From: Flavobacterium sp. N1736
Lineage (GTDB): Bacteria; Bacteroidota; Bacteroidia; Flavobacteriales; Flavobacteriaceae
Assembly (NCBI RefSeq): GCF_025947065.1
Contig: NZ_CP109994.1
Location: 2,232,001 to 2,296,000 of the forward strand
Reading direction: 5' to 3'
Length of the DNA: 64,000 bases
Position numbers and translations under genes: made by a program. Below the pieces are notes generated by a model that did no database searches, was not told where the DNA came from, and saw only the letters and a list, made by a program, of their open reading frames with translations. Shown piece after piece: positions 1 through 9,446 of the stretch; position 1 is the stretch's first letter; the number at the start of each line of letters is the position of its first letter.

Positions 1-699
1 TAAATCTGCCTTGTTTAAAGAATCTGATATTTTATTGAAGTTGCTTGACATTTTATTAAAATTAGTCACAACTCCGTTAATTTGACCTTTGTTTGTATCT
101 AAAATAGAATTAAGACTTCCTGAAGCTCTATGAAATTGTTCCATTGTCTGGCTTAGTTCTGATAATGATTTTTTCAAATCTTCCTGTCCTTTTTTATCTA
201 AAACATTGTTTAATCCTGAAACCAGCGTATTTATATTAGCAAGCATTAGGTCTAATTTTTGCTGAATTGGCTCGATTTTTCCGCCTAAAGACTCGGTTAA
301 TCCTAATTCTACAGCAGATTCTAAAGTTTGTCCATCAACTGCCAGATCTTTATCTGCAAGGTTTGGGATAATTTTGATTTGCTTTCCTCCTATTAAACTT
401 GGAGAATATAATGCTGCTTTACTGGTTTTAGAGATAGGGAAATCAGTTTTTAACTGAAGTTCTACTAATAATTTACCTGTATTTTCATTGATTGAAATTT
501 TACTTACTTTTCCAATTGCAAGCCCGTTTAAAGTTACGGAAGCTGATTGTGGCAAATCTTCCACATTATCATATTCAACGTATAATGTCTGGTAATTTGT
601 AAAAAGGTCTTTGCCTTTTAAAAAACTATAGCCCCAAATAAATAATAAAATTGATGCGATAACTAATATTGCCGTTTTAATTTCTCTTGTTATTTTCAA
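1..699 (-). CDS. MlaD/MCE-domain lipid-transport protein (3' part cut by window edge)
   Basis: This is the substrate-binding subunit type of the Mla/MCE ABC lipid-trafficking systems, anchored in the inner membrane with its MCE domain in the periplasm. Translation from the TTG at 699 gives a short basic N-terminus, one membrane segment at about residues 8-27, and an MCE domain at about 38-115 containing the stretch VTLNGLAIGKVSKI. A long region rich in Leu, Asn and Ser follows and looks helical or coiled. No ATG lies near the start and the frame has no earlier good start, so TTG is taken. The C-terminus lies beyond position 1. It lies downstream of the amidase on the same strand, 51 bases away, so both may share a transcript. 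Family assignment is confident; the transported lipid is not known. Confidence 0.85.
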   Translation of the reverse strand, partial: MKITREIKTAILVIASILLFIWGYSFLKGKDLFTNYQTLYVEYDNVEDLPQSASVTLNGLAIGKVSKISINENTGKLLVELQLKTDFPISKTSKAALYSPSLIGGKQIKIIPNLADKDLAVDGQTLESAVELGLTESLGGKIEPIQQKLDLMLANINTLVSGLNNVLDKKGQEDLKKSLSELSQTMEQFHRASGSLNSILDTNKGQINGVVTNFNKMSSNFNKISDSLNKADL

Positions 700-750
700 A
701 ATTCTTAGTGTTTAATACAAAATTAATATAAATATTCGAACTTGTGGCTA

Positions 751-1872
751 TTATTTAATTGCGTCCTGAATATTGATTTTTTCTCCATCTTTATATGCAA
801 TTAAAAAAGACGCTCCATACCCTTTATCTTTAGCTTCTTGCAAGTATTTCTTAGCTGTTTCGTAATCTGAGGTTTCCTGATAAAAATATTTATATATATT
901 GTTTTCAAATAACATGGTTACATTTTTAAGACCTTTAAAGTTTTTAGGTTCTAATGGCGTTTTTTTGATACTGGCAATAAGCTGTACTTTGAAAAAAGTA
1001 CCTTTTGGAGCATTTTTTATTACTGTAGGCGTTTCGGTAACTTTAGGTTTTGAACTCGAAGTGTCTTTTGCCGGTCTTGTATCTGCTTCCGGAATTCCAG
1101 AACCAAAATATTCTCTTTTATAACTTATAATTGCTTCGGCAATAGCCTTGGCAATATCATCTTGTCCTTCTTCCGAATTTAAAATAGTACCTTCTGCAGG
1201 ATTAGAAACAAATCCTGTTTCTACCAAAACTCTTGGCATATATGCTTTATGAAGTACCATAAATGGCGCTTGCTTTACGCCGCCCTGACGAAGTTTTTTT
1301 CCTAGTTTTTCAAAATTAGATTCAATTTTATCAGCAAGTGAGATACTGTTATCCTGATATTCTTCCTGCATTAATGTTAATCCAATCATTGATTCCGGAG
1401 AATTTGGATCGAATCCTTCGTATTTACGTTTATAATCTTTTTCTAATGTAATTACCGAGTTCTCTTTTTTCGCAGCTTCAAGATTCGAGGCTGTTTTACT
1501 TATACCCATTACATAAGTTTCGGTCCCGTCTGCAGCCGTATTTTTGTTTGCATTACAGTGAATCGACACAAAAATATTCGAATTTGCCCTGTTTGCAATA
1601 TTGGCTCTTTCAACAAGATCAATAAAAACATCTGTTTTACGAGTATATATTACATTAATATTGGGAGTTGCTTCCAGTAATTTTCCAACTTTTAACACAA
1701 TAGCCAATGCAATATTTTTTTCTATCCGACCGCTATAAACAGCACCAAAGTCATGATCACCGTGTCCGGCATCAAGAGTTACTTTAAATACATTTGATTG
1801 ACTGTAAGCACAAAAAGTCGTTATCGTTAGAAAAAAACTAAAGATTAATCTAGTTTTGTTAAATATGTTCAT
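751..1872 (-). CDS. N-acetylmuramoyl-L-alanine amidase (Amidase_3) with SPOR-like C-terminus
   Basis: This periplasmic zinc amidase cleaves the bond between MurNAc and the stem peptide during septum splitting. The start is the ATG at 1872, because it begins a good signal peptide (MNIFNKTRLIFSFFLTITTF, cleavage near AYSQS); a longer reading adds 22 implausible residues. Zinc-ligand motifs of the AmiA/AmiC/CwlV family are visible: LDAGHG with His about 37, Glu about 51 in RIEKN, SIHCNAN with His about 105, and the catalytic Glu about 218 in VETGFVSN. The last 80 or so residues (FFKVQLIAS onward) resemble a SPOR peptidoglycan-binding domain. It is divergent from lptD with about 49 bases between starts, so their promoters must overlap. 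Confidence 0.93.
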   Translation of the reverse strand: MNIFNKTRLIFSFFLTITTFCAYSQSNVFKVTLDAGHGDHDFGAVYSGRIEKNIALAIVLKVGKLLEATPNINVIYTRKTDVFIDLVERANIANRANSNIFVSIHCNANKNTAADGTETYVMGISKTASNLEAAKKENSVITLEKDYKRKYEGFDPNSPESMIGLTLMQEEYQDNSISLADKIESNFEKLGKKLRQGGVKQAPFMVLHKAYMPRVLVETGFVSNPAEGTILNSEEGQDDIAKAIAEAIISYKREYFGSGIPEADTRPAKDTSSSKPKVTETPTVIKNAPKGTFFKVQLIASIKKTPLEPKNFKGLKNVTMLFENNIYKYFYQETSDYETAKKYLQEAKDKGYGASFLIAYKDGEKINIQDAIK

Positions 1873-1921
1873 AAATTTAAAAGTTAATTTTAATAAAATG
1901 CAACTGCTATAATTTTTACAA

Positions 1922-4651
1922 TTGATTATTTTTGCCAAAAAATTATATGTAAGTTTGACATGTCAAAAAACAAGCCATACTTTTACAAAAATAGCATTTA
2001 AACCTTTGCATACAAACTTATTTAATATCGTTTTATTATCATTTTTCCTAACACTAGGTTGTGGTAAATTATATTCGCAAGAGATAAAATCTAAAAAAAA
2101 TCCATTATCAACTGAAAAACAAACAGATAAATCCAATACAGCCGTCGTTGATACGATAAAATTAGATACTGTCAGACCTACAAAGACTTTTTTGGATGGT
2201 AAGGTAAAATACAGAGCGAAAGATTACGCAAAAATCGATCAGAAGAAAAAAAGAATCACTCTTTATAATGAAGGGGAATTATACTACAAAGATGTCGAAT
2301 TAAAATCCGGTATCATTGTACTTGATTATGAGAAAGATGAAGTGTATGCTGGCAGAATAAAAGATTCTGCGGGTGTATTAACTCAATATCCAAACTTTAA
2401 ACAAGGTGCAAGTGAAGTTCAGCCTGACTCTATTCGCTTTAATTTTAAAACAAAAAAAGCCTTAATTTTTAATTCAAGAACAGAACAAGGAGAATTTAAG
2501 GTTAAAGCTGCCATTACCAAAAAAGAAAACGACTCTGTTTATTTTTTAAAAGATGCAAGATTTACCACTTCTAAAGATGTCGATAATCCTGAATATTATT
2601 TCCGTACCAGTAAAGTAAAATTTATTCCGGGAAAAAAAGTAATTACCGGTTTAACCAATATGGTTATTGCTGATGTGCCTACTCCACTGGCATTGCCTTT
2701 TGCTTATTTTCCTATGAGTCAGGAAAAGAGCGTTTCAGGAATCATCATCCCAAGTTATAATGACTCGAATACACGTGGATTCTCGCTTCAAAACATGGGT
2801 TATTATTTTGCTTTAAGCGATAATTACGATTTAACTGTTCTGGGAGATTATTATACAAACGGAAGTTATGCCATGCGGTTTGAATCGGCATATGCAACCC
2901 GATATAAATACAGAGGTAATATTAATATTCGTTTTGAAAACCTGATAAACAGTGAAAGAGGTTATCCGGATTATTCGAAACAGAATATTTACAACATTCA
3001 GTGGTCGCATTCGAAAGACACCAAGTCAAATCCGAATTCTACTTTTTCTGCATCCGTAAACTTAGGTAGTAGTAAATATTTTAAGCAATCTATTAATCAG
3101 GCGAACGTTGGATCAAATTTAAATAATACATTAAGTTCCTCTATTTCTTATAATAAAACATTCAATACCATTCCGCAGGCGAGAATATCGTTAACTGCAA
3201 CGCACTCACAAAATACCCAAACCGAAGTTATAAACATGACATTACCTACTTTGCAGGCAAGTATTGATCGTGTATATCCGTTTGTTGGTAAAGATGGCGT
3301 AAAAAAGGGGTTTATAAAAAACATCAACTTACAATATAATCTGAGCGGTAAAAACAATATTGTAACTACGGATTCATTGTTTTTTAAACCACAAATGTTC
3401 AGAGATGCGCAAATTGGGATGCAGCACTCGATTCCGATTAGTACCAACTTCAAAATATTTAAATATTTTAGTGCAGGAGCTTCTACCAATTATCAGGAAA
3501 CATGGGTAACCAAAACAATCGAAAAAGATTATAATTCAGAATTAAGTAAGGTTGAAACTAAAACAATCAACGGTTTTGATGCGTTTAGAACTTATAATTT
3601 GAGTACGAATTTAGGTACTACTATTTATGGTACTTTTAATTTTGGAGATGATAAAAAAATCCAGTCGATTCGCCACGTTATGCGACCAACTGTTACGTAC
3701 GCATACACGCCAAGTTTTGAAAAATACTACGATACGTATGCTGTAGATGCTTCGGGTCGAATTACGACTGAATATACCCGTTTTGAAGGCGGTGTTTACG
3801 GTGCTCCTAGTAAAGATAACTCGAACATTGTGGCATTTGCTTTAAGCAATACTTTTGAAGCCAAAGTAAGAGACAGCGACAGTACAAAAACAGAACCTAA
3901 AAAGATCATGTTACTGAACAATTTAAATTTCAGTACAAGTTATAATTTTAATGCCAACGGAAAAGAAACTCTCGCATGGCAGCCTGTTCTTGTAAGCGGT
4001 GGAACTCAATTTTTTGAAAATAAAATGAATGTCAATTTTGGTGCAACTTTAGATCCGTATGCGATCGACAATTCCGGAGCCAAAATAAATGTTTATAATA
4101 TCGATAATGGTGGAAGTTTATTTAGGCTTACAAGTGCAAACGTGACCTTAAATTATTCTTTTTCGAATAAAGGTGTAAAAGAAGAAAACAAGCAGAGTGA
4201 ACGGAACGGTGGTCGTAAAGATGATTTATTTGGTACCAATACCGATTTAAATGACAGCCGAAACAGCCAGTTTGCGAATGAAAAAGATGATGGTGAGGAT
4301 GTTATTACAGAGTTCTTTAATTCGAAAATACCGTGGGATATGACAATGGCGTATTCATTGACGTATTCTAACTTAAATCGTGAAAATAAAATAACAGGAA
4401 ACTCGATCATGATTTCTGCCAATATGGATATTACTCCAAAATGGAAAGGCGGGGTTTCTACCGGTTATGACTTTGTACAAAAAGGAGTTACGTTTACTCA
4501 GTTTCGTTTTGAACGAGATTTATTGAGCTGGAGAATGGCTTTTAACTGGAGTCCGTTAGGAACAAATTCTAACTGGAATTTCTTTATCGGAATTAAATCC
4601 GGTGTTCTTAGCGATATTAAATGGAACAAACGAAGCGCTTCTAATCGATAA
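1922..4651 (+). CDS. lptD: LptD-like outer-membrane LPS assembly protein
   Basis: This is the outer-membrane barrel that inserts lipopolysaccharide with LptE. The product is about 909 residues. A hydrophobic signal segment at about residues 34-50 ends near LYSQE. An OstA/LptA-like beta-jellyroll region follows at about 90-260, with Arg-Ala-Lys-Asp-Tyr and Asn-Glu-Gly-Glu-Leu-Tyr-Tyr-Lys strands, then a long Tyr- and Asn-rich beta-barrel that ends in alternating aromatic strands (IGIKSGVLSDIKWNKR). The annotated start is TTG at 1922; a second TTG at 1956 would shorten the atypically long pre-signal segment, so the exact start is uncertain. Asp/Asn/Glu-rich extracellular loops (about 750-800) are typical of the Bacteroidota version. 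Confidence 0.88.
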   Translation: MIIFAKKLYVSLTCQKTSHTFTKIAFKPLHTNLFNIVLLSFFLTLGCGKLYSQEIKSKKNPLSTEKQTDKSNTAVVDTIKLDTVRPTKTFLDGKVKYRAKDYAKIDQKKKRITLYNEGELYYKDVELKSGIIVLDYEKDEVYAGRIKDSAGVLTQYPNFKQGASEVQPDSIRFNFKTKKALIFNSRTEQGEFKVKAAITKKENDSVYFLKDARFTTSKDVDNPEYYFRTSKVKFIPGKKVITGLTNMVIADVPTPLALPFAYFPMSQEKSVSGIIIPSYNDSNTRGFSLQNMGYYFALSDNYDLTVLGDYYTNGSYAMRFESAYATRYKYRGNINIRFENLINSERGYPDYSKQNIYNIQWSHSKDTKSNPNSTFSASVNLGSSKYFKQSINQANVGSNLNNTLSSSISYNKTFNTIPQARISLTATHSQNTQTEVINMTLPTLQASIDRVYPFVGKDGVKKGFIKNINLQYNLSGKNNIVTTDSLFFKPQMFRDAQIGMQHSIPISTNFKIFKYFSAGASTNYQETWVTKTIEKDYNSELSKVETKTINGFDAFRTYNLSTNLGTTIYGTFNFGDDKKIQSIRHVMRPTVTYAYTPSFEKYYDTYAVDASGRITTEYTRFEGGVYGAPSKDNSNIVAFALSNTFEAKVRDSDSTKTEPKKIMLLNNLNFSTSYNFNANGKETLAWQPVLVSGGTQFFENKMNVNFGATLDPYAIDNSGAKINVYNIDNGGSLFRLTSANVTLNYSFSNKGVKEENKQSERNGGRKDDLFGTNTDLNDSRNSQFANEKDDGEDVITEFFNSKIPWDMTMAYSLTYSNLNRENKITGNSIMISANMDITPKWKGGVSTGYDFVQKGVTFTQFRFERDLLSWRMAFNWSPLGTNSNWNFFIGIKSGVLSDIKWNKRSASNR

Positions 4652-4742
4652 TAAATCGTATTTTAGATCAAATATTTCCTTAACCATTAATTTCTTTTTT
4701 TAGTGATTAAGTAATCTATTCCAGCATTTAACAATCTATATT

Positions 4743-5123
4743 ATGAAAAGAATAATTTTTACAGAAAAAGCGCCTGCACCAATCGGTCCTTATAATCAAG
4801 CCGTATTATCAGGAAATACACTTTATGCCTCCGGTCAAATCGCAATTAATCCTGCTTCGGGAGAAATCATTACAGAAAACATTAATGATGAAACCCATCA
4901 GGTTATGCAAAATATTGCTGCTATTTTAGAAGCTGCAAATATGACTTTTGAGAATGTTGTAAAGGCAACCATTTTCATTATGGACATGAATAATTTTGCT
5001 GCAATAAATACTGTTTACGGTTCTTATTTTGACGAAAAAACTGCTCCTGCACGTGAAACAGTTCAGGTCGCCTGTTTACCAAAAAATGTAAATGTAGAAA
5101 TTTCTATAATTGCTGTACAATAG
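4743..5123 (+). CDS. ridA: RidA (YjgF/YER057c/UK114) family enamine/imine deaminase
   Basis: This is a small cytosolic trimeric hydrolase that removes reactive 2-aminoacrylate-type enamines made by PLP enzymes. The length of 126 residues matches the family. Signatures seen are PIGPYNQAV near the N-terminus, ASGQIAINP at about 30, and PARETVQVACLPKNVNVEI at about 100-118, which holds the Arg that binds the carboxylate. The start is the ATG at 4743. Its last 20 bases overlap the 3' end of the convergent methylglyoxal synthase-like gene, so both stop codons lie in shared sequence. It lies 91 bases after lptD in the same direction. Confidence 0.93.
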   Translation: MKRIIFTEKAPAPIGPYNQAVLSGNTLYASGQIAINPASGEIITENINDETHQVMQNIAAILEAANMTFENVVKATIFIMDMNNFAAINTVYGSYFDEKTAPARETVQVACLPKNVNVEISIIAVQ

Positions 5124-5493
5124 CATTTAATAATAATTGTGCCGTGGCTTCATTTGTTGCCAGCGGCACATTATGAACATCGCAAATCCTGAGCAGCATA
5201 TTTACATCAACTTCATGTGCGTGGCTTGCCAGGGGATCTTTAAAAAAGAAGACAATATTAATTCTGCCCTCCGCTACTTTTGAGGCAATTTGAGCATCAC
5301 CGCCCATAGAACAGGGAAGCATTTTTTTTACTTTAAAGCCTGATTTTTCTGCATTTCTTCCTAATAATCCTGTAGCGATAAGTTTTACCTTCTCATGTTG
5401 CAGCGTAAGTCCGTTTTTAATTAAAAACTGAATCATATCCGCTTTTTTATTATCATGAGCAATAATCGCAATTAACGTATTTCCTTTTTTCAT
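5104..5493 (-). CDS. Methylglyoxal synthase paralogue with altered phosphate pocket
   Basis: The MgsA fold is clear: IAIIAHDNKK at the N-terminus, MGGDAQIA, FFFKDPLASHAHEVD and CDVHNVPLATNEATAQ. Methylglyoxal synthase converts dihydroxyacetone phosphate to methylglyoxal plus phosphate. The catalytic Asp of GGD and the His/Asp of HAHEVD are kept. Compared with E. coli MgsA and with the neighbouring copy at 5689, the phosphate-holding residues differ: ATGTTG reads ATGLLG (both Thr lost) and SGPMGGD reads PCSMGGD (Ser and Gly lost). The gene lies 195 bases downstream of its paralogue, beyond a terminator, so it probably has its own promoter. It may be an enzyme with a different substrate, or a poor one. 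Confidence 0.82.
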   Translation of the reverse strand: MKKGNTLIAIIAHDNKKADMIQFLIKNGLTLQHEKVKLIATGLLGRNAEKSGFKVKKMLPCSMGGDAQIASKVAEGRINIVFFFKDPLASHAHEVDVNMLLRICDVHNVPLATNEATAQLLLNAIVQQL

Positions 5494-5632
5494 GATTTAA
5501 CAATAAATTTAGTATCAAATTTACGTTAATAAAAATTAAATCATCGATTTAAAGCCATGAAAATCAAATATTTAACTAAATATCAGCAAAAGACTGGCGA
5601 TTATATGATTTTAATAAATTTAATAACAATAA

Positions 5633-5662
5633 AAAACCGTTTCATTAAAATGAAACGGTTTT
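5633..5662 (-). terminator. Rho-independent terminator after mgsA
   Basis: A 12-base perfect stem (AAAACCGTTTCA with TGAAACGGTTTT) surrounds a 6-base loop, followed on the minus strand by a T-run. It lies just after the stop of the mgsA copy at 5689 and separates it from the divergent paralogue downstream. Confidence 0.85.
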
Positions 5663-5688
5663 AAATATAATTTTAAATATGTAAAATT

Positions 5689-6063
5689 TTATAATTGCAG
5701 TGCGACAGCATTAAGTAATAATTGAGCAGAAGCTTCATTTGTTGCTAATGGCACATTATGTACATCGCAAACACGAATAAGCATATTAATATCAACTTCA
5801 TGAGCGTGACTTGCCAGAGGATCTTTAAAAAAGAAAACCATCTGCGTTTTACCTTCGGCAACACGTGCAGCAATCTGGGCATCACCTCCCATTGGTCCTG
5901 AAAGTTTTCTTTTTACTTTAAAACCAGCATTTACAGCCTTGCTTCCGGTAGTTCCTGTTGCGATTAATTTAATGTTTTCCTGAAGAAGCAGGGTTTTGTT
6001 TTTATTTAAAAACTGTACCATATCTGCCTTCTTTCCATCGTGAGCAATAATAGCAATTTCCAT
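5689..6063 (-). CDS. mgsA: Methylglyoxal synthase
   Basis: This copy keeps every residue used by the E. coli enzyme: HDGKK near residues 8-12, the ATGTTG phosphate loop, SGPMGGD with the catalytic Asp, FFFKDPL, and HAHEVD. It opens the methylglyoxal bypass from dihydroxyacetone phosphate, which frees phosphate when glycolytic intermediates pile up. At 124 residues it is shorter than the E. coli protein (152), missing mainly the C-terminal tail. It starts 13 bases after the BadF-type kinase and is probably co-transcribed with it, near GAPDH and phosphofructokinase, so the setting fits a glycolytic overflow role. Confidence 0.92.
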   Translation of the reverse strand: MEIAIIAHDGKKADMVQFLNKNKTLLLQENIKLIATGTTGSKAVNAGFKVKRKLSGPMGGDAQIAARVAEGKTQMVFFFKDPLASHAHEVDINMLIRVCDVHNVPLATNEASAQLLLNAVALQL

Positions 6064-6076
6064 ATAATAAATTTAA

Positions 6077-6928
6077 TTATTGATTAGCAACATGGTATGC
6101 AATTAATCCGTCAATAGGTCTTCTTAAAACGTTTCCTAATTGAAGTTCGTATTTATCAAATGTTTCCTGTAATTCATCTTTCAGATAAAAAGCAATAGAA
6201 CCTACGAAATGCACAGGAACTTCTTTGCAATTATCAAATTGCTTGATGTAATTTTTCACGAAAGATTTCATTCCTTTGAAAATAATTTTTCGGCAAAATT
6301 CTGAATCTTTATGTTTGATTAAGAATTTAGCAAAAGTCGCTAAATAAGCATTTGGATTTGGTTCTTTGTATAATTTGTTCTTAATATAATCAGCATCCAG
6401 ATTATATTCTTTTTCAAATTCAACCGCCAAATCTTTAGGCATTTTATTGAAATAATATTTTCTGATTAATTCTTTTCCGAAAACATTTCCACTGCAATCA
6501 TCCATGGCAATATAACCTAATGACTGTACTTTTTGATGCAATACTTTTCCATCAAAATAACTACAGTTAGAACCTGTTCCTAAAATACTAACAATTGCTG
6601 ATTCTCCTTTTGGAGTTGTAGCATAAACTGCTGCATAAGTATCTTCATGAACTTCTACAATAGCGTTATTAAAATATTCCTGGAATATTTGTGAAAGTGC
6701 TGTTTGCATTCTCTCCGTTCCACAACCTGCTCCGTAAAAGAATAAGTGAGTGGCATTTTTTTTATTTTGCAAAATATCAAAACGATCATTTAATCTTGAA
6801 ACAATTTCAGGACCGTCAAGAATTTCAGGGTTTAATCCCAAAGTTTGTGTCGTGAATAATACTTTTCCATTATCATCAATTGCAATCCAGTCTGCTTTTG
6901 TAGATCCACTATCAACTATTAATTTCAT
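6077..6928 (-). CDS. BadF/BadG/BcrA/BcrD-family ATPase, probable N-acetylglucosamine-type kinase
   Basis: This is an ASKHA-fold kinase of 283 residues. The phosphate-1 motif VDSGSTKADW starts at residue 4, the phosphate-2 region is SILGTGSNCSYF at about 115, and GYIAMDDCSGNVFGKELI at about 138 is the adenosine-side segment typical of GlcNAc and MurNAc kinases of this family. Phosphorylation of an amino sugar in the cytosol is the family role, but the substrate cannot be read from sequence. The start is the ATG at 6928. It heads a two-gene unit with mgsA; a terminator separates it from gapA upstream. Confidence 0.82.
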   Translation of the reverse strand: MKLIVDSGSTKADWIAIDDNGKVLFTTQTLGLNPEILDGPEIVSRLNDRFDILQNKKNATHLFFYGAGCGTERMQTALSQIFQEYFNNAIVEVHEDTYAAVYATTPKGESAIVSILGTGSNCSYFDGKVLHQKVQSLGYIAMDDCSGNVFGKELIRKYYFNKMPKDLAVEFEKEYNLDADYIKNKLYKEPNPNAYLATFAKFLIKHKDSEFCRKIIFKGMKSFVKNYIKQFDNCKEVPVHFVGSIAFYLKDELQETFDKYELQLGNVLRRPIDGLIAYHVANQ

Positions 6929-7011
6929 TTTTTTTAGTTTTTTGGATTAGTTTTTCTTCATCAATTTAAAAGTGTGTTTTTTACATTAATTAAAGACAAA
7001 ACAAAATAAGA

Positions 7012-7041
7012 AAATCCCGTTACCTTTAGATAACGGGATTT
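7012..7041 (-). terminator. Rho-independent terminator after gapA
   Basis: An 11-base perfect inverted repeat (AAATCCCGTTA with TAACGGGATTT) has an 8-base loop and is followed on the minus strand by a T-rich tail. It lies 18 bases past the gapA stop. Confidence 0.88.
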
Positions 7042-7058
7042 GCCAAATTTATATATTA

Positions 7059-8087
<1,029 letters not shown>

Positions 8088-8153
8088 TTATTACACTAAT
8101 TTAAAGTCTAATTTCCTCACAATAAACTTCATTCCTTATTTAAACTTTTATTT

Positions 8154-9140
8154 TTATGTTGACATGATGTCAGACACTCTCAATAATTCTCTATCAATTT
8201 CAGATTTCCCTTTAATTGCTTGTTCTAATGGTGTTAGAGCTACTTTATCTTCACGTAAACCAACCATATAATTAGATTTACCTTCAATTAAAGATTCTAC
8301 TGCTTTTACACCTAAACGGCTCGCTAAAACACGATCAAAACAAGATGGAGAACCACCACGCTGCATGTGTCCTAAAACAGAAACTCTTACGTCGTACTCA
8401 GGTAAATTAGCTTCAACATAATCTTTTAATTCGAATACGTTTTTACCAATTTTATCTCCCTCAGCAATAACTACTATACTTGATGATTTTCCCGAAGCTT
8501 TACTTTTTTGCAGTGAGTCCAGCAATCTGTCCAGACCTAAATCTTCTTCAGGAATAAGGATTTCTTCGGCACCGGCTCCAATACCTGCGTTTAGAGCAAT
8601 ATGCCCTGCATCTCTACCCATAACCTCTACAAAAAATAATCGGTTATGTGAACTTGCAGTATCTCTAATTTTATCGATACAATCTACAACTGTATTTAAA
8701 GCAGTATCATATCCTAATGTATGACTTGTACCAAAAATATCATTATCAATTGTACCCGGAATTCCCATTACAGGGAAACCAAATTCTGAATTAAAAACCA
8801 AACCTCCGGTAAAGCTTCCGTCTCCGCCAATAACTACAAGAGCATCAACTCCTGCTTTTAAAAGGTTTTCGTGCGCTTTTTTTCTACCTTCAGGTGTTTT
8901 AAACTCAAGAGAACGAGCTGATTTTAAGATCGTTCCTCCTTTATTTACAATATTATTTACACTTCGGGGACCCATTTCTTTGAAATCACCTTCGATCATT
9001 CCCTGATACCCTCTGTAAATTCCGATGCATTCTATATTATGATAAGCACATGTTCGAACAACTGATCGTATTGCGGCATTCATTCCTGGTGAGTCTCCTC
9101 CTGAAGTTAGAACACCAACTTTTTTTATTGTTTTTGGCAT
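8154..9140 (-). CDS. pfkA: ATP-dependent 6-phosphofructokinase
   Basis: This enzyme phosphorylates fructose 6-phosphate to the 1,6-bisphosphate and is the committed glycolytic step. The 328 residues match the PfkA length. GVLTSGGDSPGMNAAIRS at the N-terminus, VVIGGDGSFTGG, PGTIDNDI and LGHMQRGGSPS are present. Gly in GGDGS and Gly in PGTID (Asp and Lys in the pyrophosphate enzymes) argue for ATP as donor. It is first in a pfkA-gapA unit. Confidence 0.96.
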   Translation of the reverse strand: MPKTIKKVGVLTSGGDSPGMNAAIRSVVRTCAYHNIECIGIYRGYQGMIEGDFKEMGPRSVNNIVNKGGTILKSARSLEFKTPEGRKKAHENLLKAGVDALVVIGGDGSFTGGLVFNSEFGFPVMGIPGTIDNDIFGTSHTLGYDTALNTVVDCIDKIRDTASSHNRLFFVEVMGRDAGHIALNAGIGAGAEEILIPEEDLGLDRLLDSLQKSKASGKSSSIVVIAEGDKIGKNVFELKDYVEANLPEYDVRVSVLGHMQRGGSPSCFDRVLASRLGVKAVESLIEGKSNYMVGLREDKVALTPLEQAIKGKSEIDRELLRVSDIMST

Positions 9141-9446
9141 TATTTAAGTATTAAAGTGTAAAATTAGCAAACATTCACCACTTTACAGGTGGTAATTGTC
9201 ATAAATTAATAAAATATGTTAAATTCAAACGTTTTCGTTAATAAGTTTTTTGATATGAAAAAATTCATTTAAAATAATAAAAGATGTATTTTTTAATTAA
9301 ATCTCTAAAATTAACAATACATAAATGAAGTGTTATAAAAATCTGTGTGGAACTAAAATTCAAAAATTTTATTAATTTATAAATTTAGCAAAAAAAACCA
9401 TTATAAAAATGGTTTTGAGAAAGTTAACGTTTTTTAAGCGATTTGC
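9141..9446. other. Non-coding gap between tamB 3' end and pfkA start
   Basis: This is 306 bases of AT-rich sequence with no credible ORF. It holds the pfkA leader on the right and the tamB terminator at 9394-9416 on the left. A heptamer pair like AATGTTTG on the minus strand about 30 bases before the pfkA start could be a weak -7 box, but it lacks the TA of the consensus. Confidence 0.6.
9394..9416 (-). terminator. Terminator after tamB
   Basis: The stem AAAACCAT/ATGGTTTT has a 7-base loop, with a T7 run on the minus strand. It lies about 30 bases past the tamB stop. Confidence 0.7.
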
